Shown here: positions 27,101 through 34,962 of the stretch, piece by piece | Layout of the letters: the number at the start of each line of letters is the position of its first letter | Position numbering within the stretch: the stretch's first letter is position 1 | Assembly: GCA_025996865.1 (NCBI GenBank) | Contig: BNTV01000031.1 | Coordinates: 1 to 42,392 of the forward strand | Origin: Bacteroidia bacterium | GTDB taxonomy: Bacteria > Bacteroidota > Bacteroidia > Bacteroidales > Azobacteroidaceae | Direction of reading: 5' to 3' | DNA: 42,392 nucleotides | The notes under the pieces: generated by a model | Told to the model about the DNA's origin: nothing | The model's input: only the letters and a program-made list of their open reading frames with translations | Databases searched by the model: none | Translations under genes and position numbers: made by a program

Positions 27101-27363
27101 ACCTCTTGGGTTACCATTCCCAGATAACTAATCACCAATATTTTAGCTGTGTTTGGGATCGACAACTTGAACTTTCCGTCCAAATCGGTTGCCGTTCCTA
27201 TGGCTGAAGCGCCTTTTACTATAACGGAAGCCCCGATAATCGGATCCCCGTTGGATTCTTTTACGGATCCTTGTATGGTTTTCTGTTGCGCAAAAATCGA
27301 TTGGCAACAGAAAAATAATAAAAAGAATAACAGGCTACCTGTAATTGCTTTGTTTTTTCGCAT
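24130..27363 (-). CDS. SusC-like TonB-dependent transporter of the pectin locus
   Basis: This 1077-residue outer-membrane transporter has a signal peptide (to about residue 25, SIFAQ). The carboxypeptidase-regulatory-like domain follows (~28-105, IQGSVKESNGDPIIGASV). A TonB-box-like VVVIGYGT comes next, then the plug (~115-230, PLYIVDGFPVKSI, STAIYGAEGANGVVIITTK) and a beta-barrel ending VMGVSVTF. No STN domain is present, in line with control by the neighbouring hybrid two-component system. It is the first gene of the leftward operon that runs to the CE12-GH43 gene. The spacing to the divergent regulator start is 206 bases. I could not find a strong -7/-33 pair here; the best is a one-mismatch TAATATTG on the minus strand (27405 to 27398). 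This fits an activator-dependent promoter. Confidence 0.95.
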   Translation of the reverse strand: MRKNKAITGSLLFFLLFFCCQSIFAQQKTIQGSVKESNGDPIIGASVIVKGASAIGTATDLDGKFKLSIPNTAKILVISYLGMVTQEVSIIGSDLNIVLENNSTDLDEVVVIGYGTSTRKELTGAIASVDEKVLMNTPVASSAEAITGRMAGVNVLKTEGSPDAEIQIRVRGTGSITQDTSPLYIVDGFPVKSISDISPRDIQSIDVLKDAASTAIYGAEGANGVVIITTKKGKAGKVSATVNSYIGQSKVYRLTEVLSPYEFVYLQRELDASASLSAGFFSTYGLWEDIDIYRAKAGSNWQKEIFGNTGVHQNHNISITGGSEKTSYLLSLTHDDENYIMNTSDFSRDNVNFRVNSSLNKYIDFDFNIRMSNTTIDGASISGGKKMREAIKYAPNRGISDLTEEDLYEAGATVETIGNLKNPMTNIYNEYRKQHQFRNNYNAGLSWKPTQWLTFRTQASYEFQQDYTDNVWIKGAGESSSNGGYPVARRIDDKGNVWSWQNTLTFSKTFNKIHKLNVLAGQEMKSSQSKRMQVQSKFFPMEMSAEDVLANWDKGEPMPTYTTEYEPSRTFSYFGRVNYTLDGKYLFTLNARYDGKNVFAKENRWGFFPGGAVAWRLSDESFMDSANDWLSNLKLRLSYGEGGNARVSSNWRLLYSTVSSQNKMYYPGEKPASSLQPSSTLNNEHLTWESKTSSNIGLDFGFWKERLSGTLDFYNDVTKNLILSVPMPVHSGFTSQYQNVGKVGNKGVELTLNAYIIETRDFTLSANFNIAFNKNKVLKYASADGNFSYISAGTTGSDVDFYVQEGMEVGLMWGFVTDGIYSFNDFTWDDVGKKWDLAKDENGKNKAPDMNSYISIGNYFGPGALKLKDLDGDGVITDNDRKIIGHAQPKHTGGFGLTAQYKGFDVSSFVNWSYGNQILNANKIDNTTYAGSKRNQNLSAEMSLANRWTTLDPETGQNIMYGSYADPEKFRALNTGKTIWHPIFSTTYLHSWAIEDGSFLRLSNLTLGYTLPRQWIRKALIQNIRLYLTAYNLYCWTNYTGQDPEVSTRSSSPLTPGIDNSAYPKSHSYVMGVSVTF

Positions 27364-27569
27364 AATACCAATATTTAAGTGTTTAAATTTTTTGGTGCAA
27401 TATTATACGGTTTTTCCCAAAAACGAGAGGTTTTTTTGATAGAAAAAAAGGACAAAATGGTTTTGATTAATTTGTCGTGCTTCAAAAATCAGTTTGCCTT
27501 GGTTGGGAGCGCTGTTTTTTTGTTGATATCCGGGAAAATCAATATATTTGTAGAAAAATCGGTATTCTT
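27364..27569. promoter_or_regulatory. Divergent control region between pectin susC operon and its regulator
   Basis: This 206-bp region should carry the operator for the AraC-type output domain of the regulator and the promoters for both directions. The rightward promoter is clear (27519-27550). The leftward one is weak, as expected if it needs activation. A frame open through part of this region (ATG 27477) is not used; see the regulator entry. Confidence 0.6.
27519..27550 (+). promoter_or_regulatory. Promoter of the hybrid two-component regulator (TTTG, 20 bp, TATATTTG)
   Basis: TTTG at 27519-27522 and TATATTTG at 27543-27550 are separated by 20 bases, an exact match to the Bacteroidota promoter. 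Transcription would start near 27557, 13 bases before the GTG at 27570. Confidence 0.7.
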
Positions 27570-30500
27570 GTGAAAAAAGTAAAAATCACATTACTTATCG
27601 CTTGTTTGTTCAGGGGCATTCTTCTCTATTCCCAGCTTTCCTGCTATTTCGTCCATTATTCGGTGGAAGACGGATTGCCGCAATATTCGGTGCGGGATAT
27701 GCTGCAGGATAAGAAGGGTTTCATGTGGTTCGCCACCTGGGACGGGTTGTGCCGTTTTGACGGTTCCGAATTTTCGACATATAAAATTTATCCCGGCAAT
27801 CCTTATCAGATGAAAAGCACCCGTATCGATCATATTGTTGAAGACAAGTATGGGTATATTTGGTTGCAAACATACGATGGGGAAATTCATCGTTTTGATC
27901 CGCGGACGGAAGCATTTTCCGGTTTTCAATCTATTCCGGAGTATTCGCAATTCAATTTTTTCAATTCCCGGATTCTATTGATGCCTTCCGGCAAATTATG
28001 GTTGTTGCCGGAAAAGTCCGGATGTATCTGCGTGGAAGATTCCTCATTTTCCACCCGCGTGTACTTGCAGGACAACCAGCCGAAAAACAGCCGGGTATTC
28101 AATGGTTTTGAGGATAAGAGGCAAAATACATGGTTGCTTACAGATAACGGGTTGTACCGGATAGATGCGAAAACACACGAATTGACTTCTTTTTTTGTCG
28201 AAAAAGAAGATGTTGGCGATTTGAAACAATCTTTCTTTTGCGCTGAGGAATCGGATGGGGAAATTCGTTTTGGTTCCAACAACGGACGAATCTGGATATT
28301 CGACAATCATGCCAATGCTTTCCGGCTACAGGAAACGGGTGCGACTTCCGATATCCGGGAAATCAAAAACCTTTCCGGCGATGAAATCCTGATCATTACT
28401 TCGGAAAACGGCTTTTTCATTGCTAACCGGAAAACACAGCATCTACAGGCTTTCAATCAATCGACTCTACCCGGAATGCAGTTTAATACGATTTTTTCGG
28501 CATTTATCGACAGTTATCATAACCTTTGGTTGGAAACAGACCGGTTGGGCGTTTCGAAATTCAACCTGCAAACCCGGACGATGAAGCATTTTGCCAAACC
28601 GTCGTACGCTATCAATCCTTTGCCAACGTTCTTCGTTATTGAAGATGTGAAAAAACGAATTTGGGTACATCCGAGAGGCGGCGGTTTTTCTTTATACGAC
28701 GTGGAAAAAGACGATTTAATCCTTTTCAATAATCCAAGGACTACGGATAATCTTACTTTTTCCGACACTTTCCATTCCGCTTATGTCGATCGACAGGGCA
28801 CTCTGTGGTTAAGTTCTGTTTCCAATGGGTTGGATAAAGTAGTGTTTGATAATAATGAATTTCGAATCCAATTGCCGGATCCACGCAAACAGTCGGAGTC
28901 GTCGAATGAAGTGCGGGCTATATTTGAAGATGAGGAAGAGAATTGCTGGGTTTCTACCAAGGACGGAAAAATCCGGATTTATGACCCACAAGGGCAATTA
29001 TTAGGCTATCTGCACAACAACGGAAAAGTGAGTCCGGTTGCCTATTCTTTCTCTAATACGGCTTATTGTTTCGCCATGGATAAACAAGGCGACTTGTGGA
29101 TAGGAACTAAAGGCGATGGTTTATACCGTGCGAAAAGGAAGGAAAATACAAGCTCTTTTGAGTTTTCCCTCGAACAATTCAAAAAAAATCCGGACGATAT
29201 CTACAGTTTAAGCGATGATGCGGTTTACAGTATTTTTGAAGATGAGAAAGGTCATATCTGGATAGGTACTTACGGTGGCGGCCTCAACTTAGTTGAAAAT
29301 CCGAAAGTCGGGAAATTGCGTTTTATCCATTACCGGAACAATTTGAAGAATTACCCGATGGAAAGCGGTTACCGTGTGCGGTTTATTACCGAAGATAAAC
29401 GCGGCAATATTTGTGTGGGGACAACGATGGGATTGTATATGTTCCGGTCGGATTTTGTGTCGCCGGACAATATTGATTATGCCTATTTTGCGCGGATTCC
29501 CGGCAATAGTGAGAGTTTGAGTAATAATGATGTGCACTGCATCAAGATAACCGCTTCCGGACAGATGTTCATCGCTACTTTTGGCGGTGGAATCAACCGG
29601 GTAACCGAAATTGATGACAATGGTTTTCCTGCCCGTTTCAAATCGTATATCAAACAGGACGGCTTGCCTTCCGATTTAGCACTATCCATCGAAGAAGATA
29701 CGAATGCCTTGTTGTGGATAACGATGCAAAACAATTTGATTCGCTTCAATCCGGAAACCGAAACGTTCGAAACCTTCGGCGAAATCAAACGCTTGATGAA
29801 AACGGAAAGTTTTTCGGAAGCTTCCAGTTTGTTTACCCGTTCCCATCGCATGATGTTTGGATTTTCGACGGGGATTTTGTCGTTTTTGCCCACAGAAATC
29901 AAAAGCAATACGTTTAAGCCTTATGTTGCTTTCGAAAATTTTCAATTGTATAATAAAGATGTAAGTATTGGTAAAGACTCGCCGCTTTCGACCAATATTG
30001 ACGATATGAAAGCGTTAACGCTTTCGCATAAGCAAAATTTTTTCAGTATCAAATATGCCGCTTTGGATTACGATTATCCTCACAACATTGAGTATGCTTA
30101 TATGCTGGAAGGGGTGGACAGCGATTGGCGTCATGTCCGGAAGCAACAGATTGCCAATTATACCAATATACCCAAAGGACATTATGTATTCCGTGTGCGT
30201 TCGACCAATAGCGATGGCATTTGGGCGGATAACGAACGCAGTTTGTCGATTCACATTCAACCGTCGTTTTGGGAAACCGGCTGGGCTTATATCATGTATG
30301 TATTGTTTTTTGTATTGTTGGTATTTTGTATTGTCCGGATTTTGTTTGTGATTTACCGTTTAAAGAGTAATGTCCGCATGGAACACGAAATGGCTGAAAT
30401 GAAGCTTCGTTTCTTTACCGATATCTCGCACGAAATACGGACACCGCTTACTATGATTACCGCTCCGGTTGATTTTCTGCTGCAAAATCCGGAACTACCC

Positions 30501-31886
30501 GGTGATGTCCGCTCCCAATTGCAGTTGGTCGAAACCAATACTAATCGCATGTTGCGTTTAGTGAATCAGATATTGGATTTCAGGAAAATGCAACATCATC
30601 AGTTGAAAATGGAGGAAACCGACATCTCGGTGTTTGTCGAAGAAATTTGCTCTTATTTCCAAAAAACAGCGCAAAATCAAGGGATTGATTTTCATTATAT
30701 CAGTCAAATAGAAGGCGAAAAGATTGTAACGGACAAGGATGCCGTTGAAAAGATCCTTTTCAATTTGCTTTCCAATGCTTTCAAATATACGCCTGCGGGG
30801 AAAAATATTTGGGTAAGCCTGTACAAAAATGCCAAAGGCATTTGCTTGGAAGTCAAAGACGAAGGAAAAGGAATTTCCAAGGAAAAGCAGAAACAGCTTT
30901 TCACCCGTTTTGCGGCTTTCAACGAAGATAAAAACAAGCCCAGCACAGGAATCGGTTTATCCATCGTCAAGGAATTAACAGGGAATCTGAAGGCCAATAT
31001 TTCGGTGAGTAGCGAACCGGATAAGGGAAGCATTTTTACTGTTTGTTTCCCGGTTAATAAAAAATACTTGGGAAGAGCAGTTATAAAGTCGGACGAAAGG
31101 CCATCCGTCCTGATAGTGGAAGACGATGAGGATTTACGCTGTTTCCTACACTCCATTTTGGATGCCGATTACTGGGTGCAAGAAGCAATTGATGGTAGTG
31201 ACGGTTGGGAAAAAGCGCAAGAATCGATACCCAATATAATTGTCAGTGACATCATGATGCCGGGATTAAATGGGGTAGAGTTGTTGCAAAAGTTAAAGAA
31301 TAATTTGAATACCAGTCATATACCGGTAGTGCTATTAACGGCGAAAACAAACATCGAAAGTAAATTAGAAGGTTTAGAATATGGGGCCGACGATTACATC
31401 ACCAAGCCGTTTAGCGTTCCGTATTTCTGTGGTCGTATCCGGAATATTTTAGAACAACGGGAGCGTTTACAGGAGTTGTACCGTATCCATCTACCGGGCG
31501 CCAAGCCTGGATATGAACCCAAAAAGCCGGAAATCACTCGTCAGGACGATATTTTCATGTCGAAAGTGATGCAACTCATCGAAGACAATATGTCAAACAG
31601 TGATTTCCTTATCGAAGCTATTGCCGAATCAGTAGGAGTAAGCCGCTCGGTTTTCTTTAAGAAAATCAAAGGATTAACCGGTTTGGCGCCTGTAGAATTT
31701 ATCCGGGATATTCGTATTCAACGCGCCGGACAATTACTTGCCACCGGACAAATTTCCATTAAGGAAACAGCCTACCGGATTGGTATATCCGATATGGGCT
31801 ATTTCCGAAAATGTTTCAGGCAAAAATTTGGAATGAATCCCAGTGAGTATTATAAGGATAAACCGATGCCGGATTTTAAAAAATAA
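27570..31886 (+). CDS. Hybrid two-component system sensor/regulator of the pectin locus
   Basis: This 1438-residue one-piece regulator has an N-terminal signal peptide (KKVKITLLIACLFRGILLYSQ). Some 14 propeller-type repeats follow (DGLPQYSVRDMLQDKKGFMW, GDLWIGTKGDGLYR, GHIWIGTYGGGLN), then a Y_Y_Y domain (~827-897). A transmembrane helix lies near 903-925. The HisKA has phospho-His about residue 954 (FTDISHEIRTPLTMI). The HATPase has NLLSNAFKYTP, DEGKGIS and GIGLSIVKEL. The receiver has phospho-acceptor Asp near 1227 (SDIMMPG) and KPF lysine, and an AraC-type HTH lies at ~1337-1430. Such proteins bind oligosaccharides in the periplasm and activate the adjacent susC operon. I chose GTG 27570 because it opens the signal peptide and lies just after the promoter; ATG 27477 lies upstream of that promoter. 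Confidence 0.93.
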   Translation: MKKVKITLLIACLFRGILLYSQLSCYFVHYSVEDGLPQYSVRDMLQDKKGFMWFATWDGLCRFDGSEFSTYKIYPGNPYQMKSTRIDHIVEDKYGYIWLQTYDGEIHRFDPRTEAFSGFQSIPEYSQFNFFNSRILLMPSGKLWLLPEKSGCICVEDSSFSTRVYLQDNQPKNSRVFNGFEDKRQNTWLLTDNGLYRIDAKTHELTSFFVEKEDVGDLKQSFFCAEESDGEIRFGSNNGRIWIFDNHANAFRLQETGATSDIREIKNLSGDEILIITSENGFFIANRKTQHLQAFNQSTLPGMQFNTIFSAFIDSYHNLWLETDRLGVSKFNLQTRTMKHFAKPSYAINPLPTFFVIEDVKKRIWVHPRGGGFSLYDVEKDDLILFNNPRTTDNLTFSDTFHSAYVDRQGTLWLSSVSNGLDKVVFDNNEFRIQLPDPRKQSESSNEVRAIFEDEEENCWVSTKDGKIRIYDPQGQLLGYLHNNGKVSPVAYSFSNTAYCFAMDKQGDLWIGTKGDGLYRAKRKENTSSFEFSLEQFKKNPDDIYSLSDDAVYSIFEDEKGHIWIGTYGGGLNLVENPKVGKLRFIHYRNNLKNYPMESGYRVRFITEDKRGNICVGTTMGLYMFRSDFVSPDNIDYAYFARIPGNSESLSNNDVHCIKITASGQMFIATFGGGINRVTEIDDNGFPARFKSYIKQDGLPSDLALSIEEDTNALLWITMQNNLIRFNPETETFETFGEIKRLMKTESFSEASSLFTRSHRMMFGFSTGILSFLPTEIKSNTFKPYVAFENFQLYNKDVSIGKDSPLSTNIDDMKALTLSHKQNFFSIKYAALDYDYPHNIEYAYMLEGVDSDWRHVRKQQIANYTNIPKGHYVFRVRSTNSDGIWADNERSLSIHIQPSFWETGWAYIMYVLFFVLLVFCIVRILFVIYRLKSNVRMEHEMAEMKLRFFTDISHEIRTPLTMITAPVDFLLQNPELPGDVRSQLQLVETNTNRMLRLVNQILDFRKMQHHQLKMEETDISVFVEEICSYFQKTAQNQGIDFHYISQIEGEKIVTDKDAVEKILFNLLSNAFKYTPAGKNIWVSLYKNAKGICLEVKDEGKGISKEKQKQLFTRFAAFNEDKNKPSTGIGLSIVKELTGNLKANISVSSEPDKGSIFTVCFPVNKKYLGRAVIKSDERPSVLIVEDDEDLRCFLHSILDADYWVQEAIDGSDGWEKAQESIPNIIVSDIMMPGLNGVELLQKLKNNLNTSHIPVVLLTAKTNIESKLEGLEYGADDYITKPFSVPYFCGRIRNILEQRERLQELYRIHLPGAKPGYEPKKPEITRQDDIFMSKVMQLIEDNMSNSDFLIEAIAESVGVSRSVFFKKIKGLTGLAPVEFIRDIRIQRAGQLLATGQISIKETAYRIGISDMGYFRKCFRQKFGMNPSEYYKDKPMPDFKK

Positions 31887-31997
31887 AATGATTATCCGCA
31901 ATTACACCATCTATCCTGCTCGTCATTGCGAAAGCTACTTTAACTTTTCTTATAGACAAAAAATTGTTTTTTTAGAACATTGATAAGGAATTTTTCG

Positions 31998-32005
31998 TAC
32001 ATTTG
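31998..32005 (+). promoter_or_regulatory. -7 element for the DUF4827-like gene and glmM (TACATTTG)
   Basis: TACATTTG matches TAnnTTTG exactly, 24 bases before the ATG at 32029. The -33 region is T-rich but has no clear TTTG at the right spacing. Confidence 0.55.
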
Positions 32006-32028
32006 CAGCAAATTTGTAAAATAAAAAT

Positions 32029-32598
32029 ATGAGAAAGACTTTAGTTTTCGTTATATCATCGATTGTTTTGCTTACTTTCATGTTTGCTTCCTGCAATAAA
32101 CAGAAAAGCTTGCAAGAACGGTTGCAGGAAGAAAAAAGGGCGATTAACCGGTATATTAACATAAATAATTTAGTAATTCTGGACGAGTACCCCAAGGATG
32201 GGAAATTCAATGAAAAAGAATTTTATAAAATTCAAAACGAACTGGGAGTGATGTATATGCATGTGGTAGATTCGGGAAACGGACAGCGGCCGGCAAGTTT
32301 GGTGGACGAAGTTACGGTTCGTTTCGAATACCGTCACGATATTGCAGTATCCGACAGTTCAATTTTAACATGGAGTTCGAGCGGTTTTGTCTATCCCTAT
32401 TCCTTCAAATACGGATTGTCGCAAAGTTACAGCGCTACCAATTCAATGCTCTGTGTCGGATGGGTTGTTCCTTTGACTTATGTTGGCGAACATGCTGTTG
32501 TTGATTTGATTATCCCGTCGGCATTGGGTTCGTATTCGGACAACAGTAATATCAATCCTGTATTTTATAAAGGCGTAACTTACACTAATTTCTATTAA
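32029..32598 (+). CDS. DUF4827-like lipoprotein
   Basis: This 189-residue protein has a lipoprotein signal peptide ending FMFASC (Cys 22). The mature part starts with a charged helix (LQERLQEEKRAINRYI). A compact beta-rich domain follows with VRFEYRHDI, SFKYGLSQS, VVPLTYVGEHAVVDLIIPSA and a C-terminal KGVTYTNFY. I recognise it from memory as the DUF4827 family, small Bacteroidales lipoproteins that resemble FKBP-type peptidyl-prolyl isomerases in fold and often lie beside glmM. Function is not established. It is 12 bases before glmM, so the two are probably co-transcribed from the promoter at 31998. Confidence 0.75.
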   Translation: MRKTLVFVISSIVLLTFMFASCNKQKSLQERLQEEKRAINRYININNLVILDEYPKDGKFNEKEFYKIQNELGVMYMHVVDSGNGQRPASLVDEVTVRFEYRHDIAVSDSSILTWSSSGFVYPYSFKYGLSQSYSATNSMLCVGWVVPLTYVGEHAVVDLIIPSALGSYSDNSNINPVFYKGVTYTNFY

Positions 32599-32610
32599 TT
32601 CCTTGTTTCT

Positions 32611-33975
32611 ATGTCACTGATAAAATCCATCTCCGGTATTCGGGGAACCATCGGAGGCGTTGTCGGCGAAGGCTTATCTCCGGTTGACGTCGTTAAATTT
32701 ACGGCTGCTTATGCCACATTGATTCGTTCGAAAAATCCTGTTTCCAAGACGATTGTAGTGGGTCGGGACGCCCGTATTTCCGGCGAAATGGTCAGGGAAT
32801 TAGTTACCGGAACATTAACCGGCATGGGTTTTGATGTGACGGACATCGGTTTGGCGACTACGCCGACAACCGAATTGGCCGTAACCCTGGAAAAAGCCGC
32901 AGGGGGAATTATTTTGACCGCCTCACATAATCCCAAACAATGGAATGCCTTAAAGTTACTGAACGAAAAAGGAGAATTTCTCAATGCTGCCGAAGGGAAT
33001 GAAATTTTGAAAATTGCGGAAAAAGAATCCTTTGTTTTTGCTGGCGTGGATGAATTGGGAAAAGTTAAAAAAGACGATTCTTACACACAAAAACATATCG
33101 AACAGGTTCTGGCATTGAAATTGGTGGATGTTGACGCCATTCGAAAAGCCGGTTTTACCGTGGCTTTCGACGCCGTCAATTCGGTGGGAGGCATCGTGCT
33201 TCCGGCGCTATTGAAAGCCTTAGGCGTCAAACAAATCATTGCTTTGAATGCTGAACCTACCGGCGTTTTCGCTCATAATCCCGAACCACTACCCGAACAC
33301 CTGACGGAAATTGCGAAGGTCGTGAAAGACCAAAAAGCAGATGTCGGTTTTGTCGTTGATCCTGATGTGGATCGTTTGGCGATTATTACCGAAAAAGGGG
33401 AAATGTTCGGAGAAGAATACACGCTGGTTTCAATAGCCGATTATGTATTGCAACATACACCGGGAAATACGGTTTCCAACTTGAGTTCGACACGCGCTTT
33501 GCGGGATATAACCGCCAAATATGGAAAGACTTATACGGCTGCGGCCGTCGGTGAAGTGAATGTCGTTGAAAAAATGAAAACGACCGGCGCGGTTATCGGC
33601 GGAGAAGGCAACGGCGGAGTCATTTATCCCGAATCGCATTACGGACGCGATGCTTTGGTCGGTATCGGTTTGTTCCTGACACAATTAGCTAAATCGGGAA
33701 AAAAAGTCAGTGAATTACGGGCGCAATATCCTACCTATTTTATGGCCAAACAACGCATGGAATTGACTCCCGATACGGACGTTGATGCGCTGTTGGAATC
33801 GCTCAAAAAGAAATACGCCGCCTATCCTGTGAATGATATCGACGGTGTAAAAGTTGATTTTCCCGACCAGTGGGTGCATTTCAGAAAGTCCAATACCGAG
33901 CCGATTGTCCGGATTTATACGGAAGCTCCAACCAAAGAGGAAGCTGAAAAACTTGCTTTGGAAGTGATGAAATAA
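32611..33975 (+). CDS. glmM: Phosphoglucosamine mutase
   Basis: This 454-residue cytoplasmic enzyme of the alpha-D-phosphohexomutase superfamily converts glucosamine 6-phosphate to glucosamine 1-phosphate for UDP-GlcNAc, peptidoglycan and lipid A synthesis. The opening SISGIRGTIGG is typical. The phospho-serine loop is TASHNPKQWNALK (~110), the metal loop VVDPDVDRLAII (~250), and the sugar-binding loop GEGNGGVIYPESHYGRDA (~330). The phosphate-binding end is RKSNTEPIVRIYTEA (~430). Length and motifs fit GlmM in Bacteroidales, although phosphomannomutase activity cannot be excluded from sequence. It follows the DUF4827-like gene by 12 bases. An interspersed inverted repeat lies downstream. Confidence 0.9.
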   Translation: MSLIKSISGIRGTIGGVVGEGLSPVDVVKFTAAYATLIRSKNPVSKTIVVGRDARISGEMVRELVTGTLTGMGFDVTDIGLATTPTTELAVTLEKAAGGIILTASHNPKQWNALKLLNEKGEFLNAAEGNEILKIAEKESFVFAGVDELGKVKKDDSYTQKHIEQVLALKLVDVDAIRKAGFTVAFDAVNSVGGIVLPALLKALGVKQIIALNAEPTGVFAHNPEPLPEHLTEIAKVVKDQKADVGFVVDPDVDRLAIITEKGEMFGEEYTLVSIADYVLQHTPGNTVSNLSSTRALRDITAKYGKTYTAAAVGEVNVVEKMKTTGAVIGGEGNGGVIYPESHYGRDALVGIGLFLTQLAKSGKKVSELRAQYPTYFMAKQRMELTPDTDVDALLESLKKKYAAYPVNDIDGVKVDFPDQWVHFRKSNTEPIVRIYTEAPTKEEAEKLALEVMK

Positions 33976-34005
33976 GTTATTATGGCGTTAGGTCTAAAAG
34001 GATAT

Positions 34006-34077
34006 TTAAACCACAGAGGACACTGAGAATACAGCATTTTTTTCTCTGTGCCTTCTGTGTCCTCTATGGTTAAAAAA
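34006..34077. repeat. Interspersed inverted repeat of the ACCACAGAGGACAC type
   Basis: TTAAACCACAGAGGACAC (34006-34023) pairs imperfectly with GTGTCCTCTATGGTTAA (about 34057-34073). The stem is extended by GAGAA and TTCTC-like stretches. It lies after glmM and could end transcription. AACCACAGAGGACACAGAGAA-like elements are familiar, from memory, as dispersed non-coding repeats in several bacterial phyla. Confidence 0.7.
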
Positions 34078-34198
34078 TCAAAAGCCGTCCGATTCCTTCG
34101 GAAGTTTAAACGCAGCAAAGACAGTGTCGGAGGAAAAATAAAAATAAACCTCTTTCCTGCCAATACTGGATTCTTTCCCGAATGATTTTAGATTTATG

Positions 34199-34206
34199 TA
34201 TTTTTG
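34199..34206 (+). promoter_or_regulatory. Orphan -7 element (TATTTTTG) before the invertase remnant
   Basis: TATTTTTG fits TAnnTTTG and lies 19 bases before the ATG of the remnant at 34225. It may be the surviving promoter of the lost recombinase gene or a chance match in AT-rich DNA. Confidence 0.3.
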
Positions 34207-34224
34207 CATTATCCAACACGATAA

Positions 34225-34346
34225 ATGTTTCTTTATGAATTTGAAAAGAATCTAATTTCTCAACGCACCAAAGAAGCTGAAATAAAAACGCTATTAGATA
34301 AAAAGGTGTCGAAGAGTGCTATCGCCCGGATTCTCAAGACAATCGA
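34225..34346 (+). pseudogene. Remnant of a serine site-specific recombinase (DNA invertase/resolvase family)
   Basis: About 40 residues are left: EFEKNLISQRTKEA joined directly to EIKTLLDKKVSKSAIARIL. In intact family members the first piece is the end of the catalytic domain's long helix. The second is the C-terminal helix-turn-helix, and about 20-25 residues (usually with a GRPKG motif) lie between them. Here that linker is gone, and so is everything upstream, including the catalytic serine region. The frame then runs on antisense into the neighbouring lipoprotein gene. It is a decayed fragment with internal and 5' deletions and can have no activity. Confidence 0.75.
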
Positions 34347-34348
34347 AG

Positions 34349-34951
34349 TCACTCAGCAAAACCATAAAAATCCTTATTTACTCCCAAATCAAACCGACCG
34401 TCGGATATCTGTTCGGGAACACCGTTGTGCAAAAACGACATCTCGAAAAGGCCGGAAAGAATGACCCGGTTTTCTTTATCGTCGATTCGTAACAACTGCG
34501 TCCGCTTAAAAAACAGGTGCCCGGAACGGGGATGTATGAGTTCTACCTTACCGTTTCTCTCTATTTTCACCTCGCAGGAAGCATCTGTTAAATTAATTTC
34601 AAGGTTGTTCAAGGCTGTTAAATCCTTGTATTCCATTATCGGATAGGATATGGGAAATGAAAAAGTCAGCTTCATTTTGTCCTCGCCGTAATAATACCTC
34701 GTACCGATGCGCCCGGACAGGGAAAAATGCAAAATCCCGTCCTGATAGACGATCTTACAAGGAACAATATCATGTGAAGCAAGGAAATATGTCCGTTCGT
34801 ACTTCGCTCCGAAAGAGTTGTATCCCCATTCGGTATAAGCCGGTAAATTGCTGTCTTTTTCATCCGGGATAAAGATGGTTTCGTCCATTACATCTCCAGT
34901 GCAAGAACATAACGCCAGCAGGATAATTGCTATTAAACCGTATTTTTTCAT
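34349..34951 (-). CDS. Hypothetical lipoprotein
   Basis: This 200-residue protein has a lipoprotein signal peptide (MKKYGLIAIILLALCSC, lipidated Cys 17). The mature part looks all-beta with charged turns (GTRYYYGEDKMKLTFSFP, CEVKIERNGKVELI, NRVILSGLFEMSFLHNG). I do not recognise a named family. It lies 11 bases after the outer-membrane barrel gene on the same strand, so the two are likely co-transcribed and may act together in the envelope. Its stop codon sits at the edge of the recombinase remnant on the other strand. A small surface or periplasmic lipoprotein is as far as the sequence goes. Confidence 0.75.
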   Translation of the reverse strand: MKKYGLIAIILLALCSCTGDVMDETIFIPDEKDSNLPAYTEWGYNSFGAKYERTYFLASHDIVPCKIVYQDGILHFSLSGRIGTRYYYGEDKMKLTFSFPISYPIMEYKDLTALNNLEINLTDASCEVKIERNGKVELIHPRSGHLFFKRTQLLRIDDKENRVILSGLFEMSFLHNGVPEQISDGRFDLGVNKDFYGFAE

Positions 34952-34962
34952 AAGTATTGTTT

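Noticed and set aside
27364..27480. Strong promoter for the pectin susC on the minus strand
   Set aside because: Only one-mismatch -7 candidates such as TAATATTG were found, without a properly spaced -33 box, so I list the region only as a control region.
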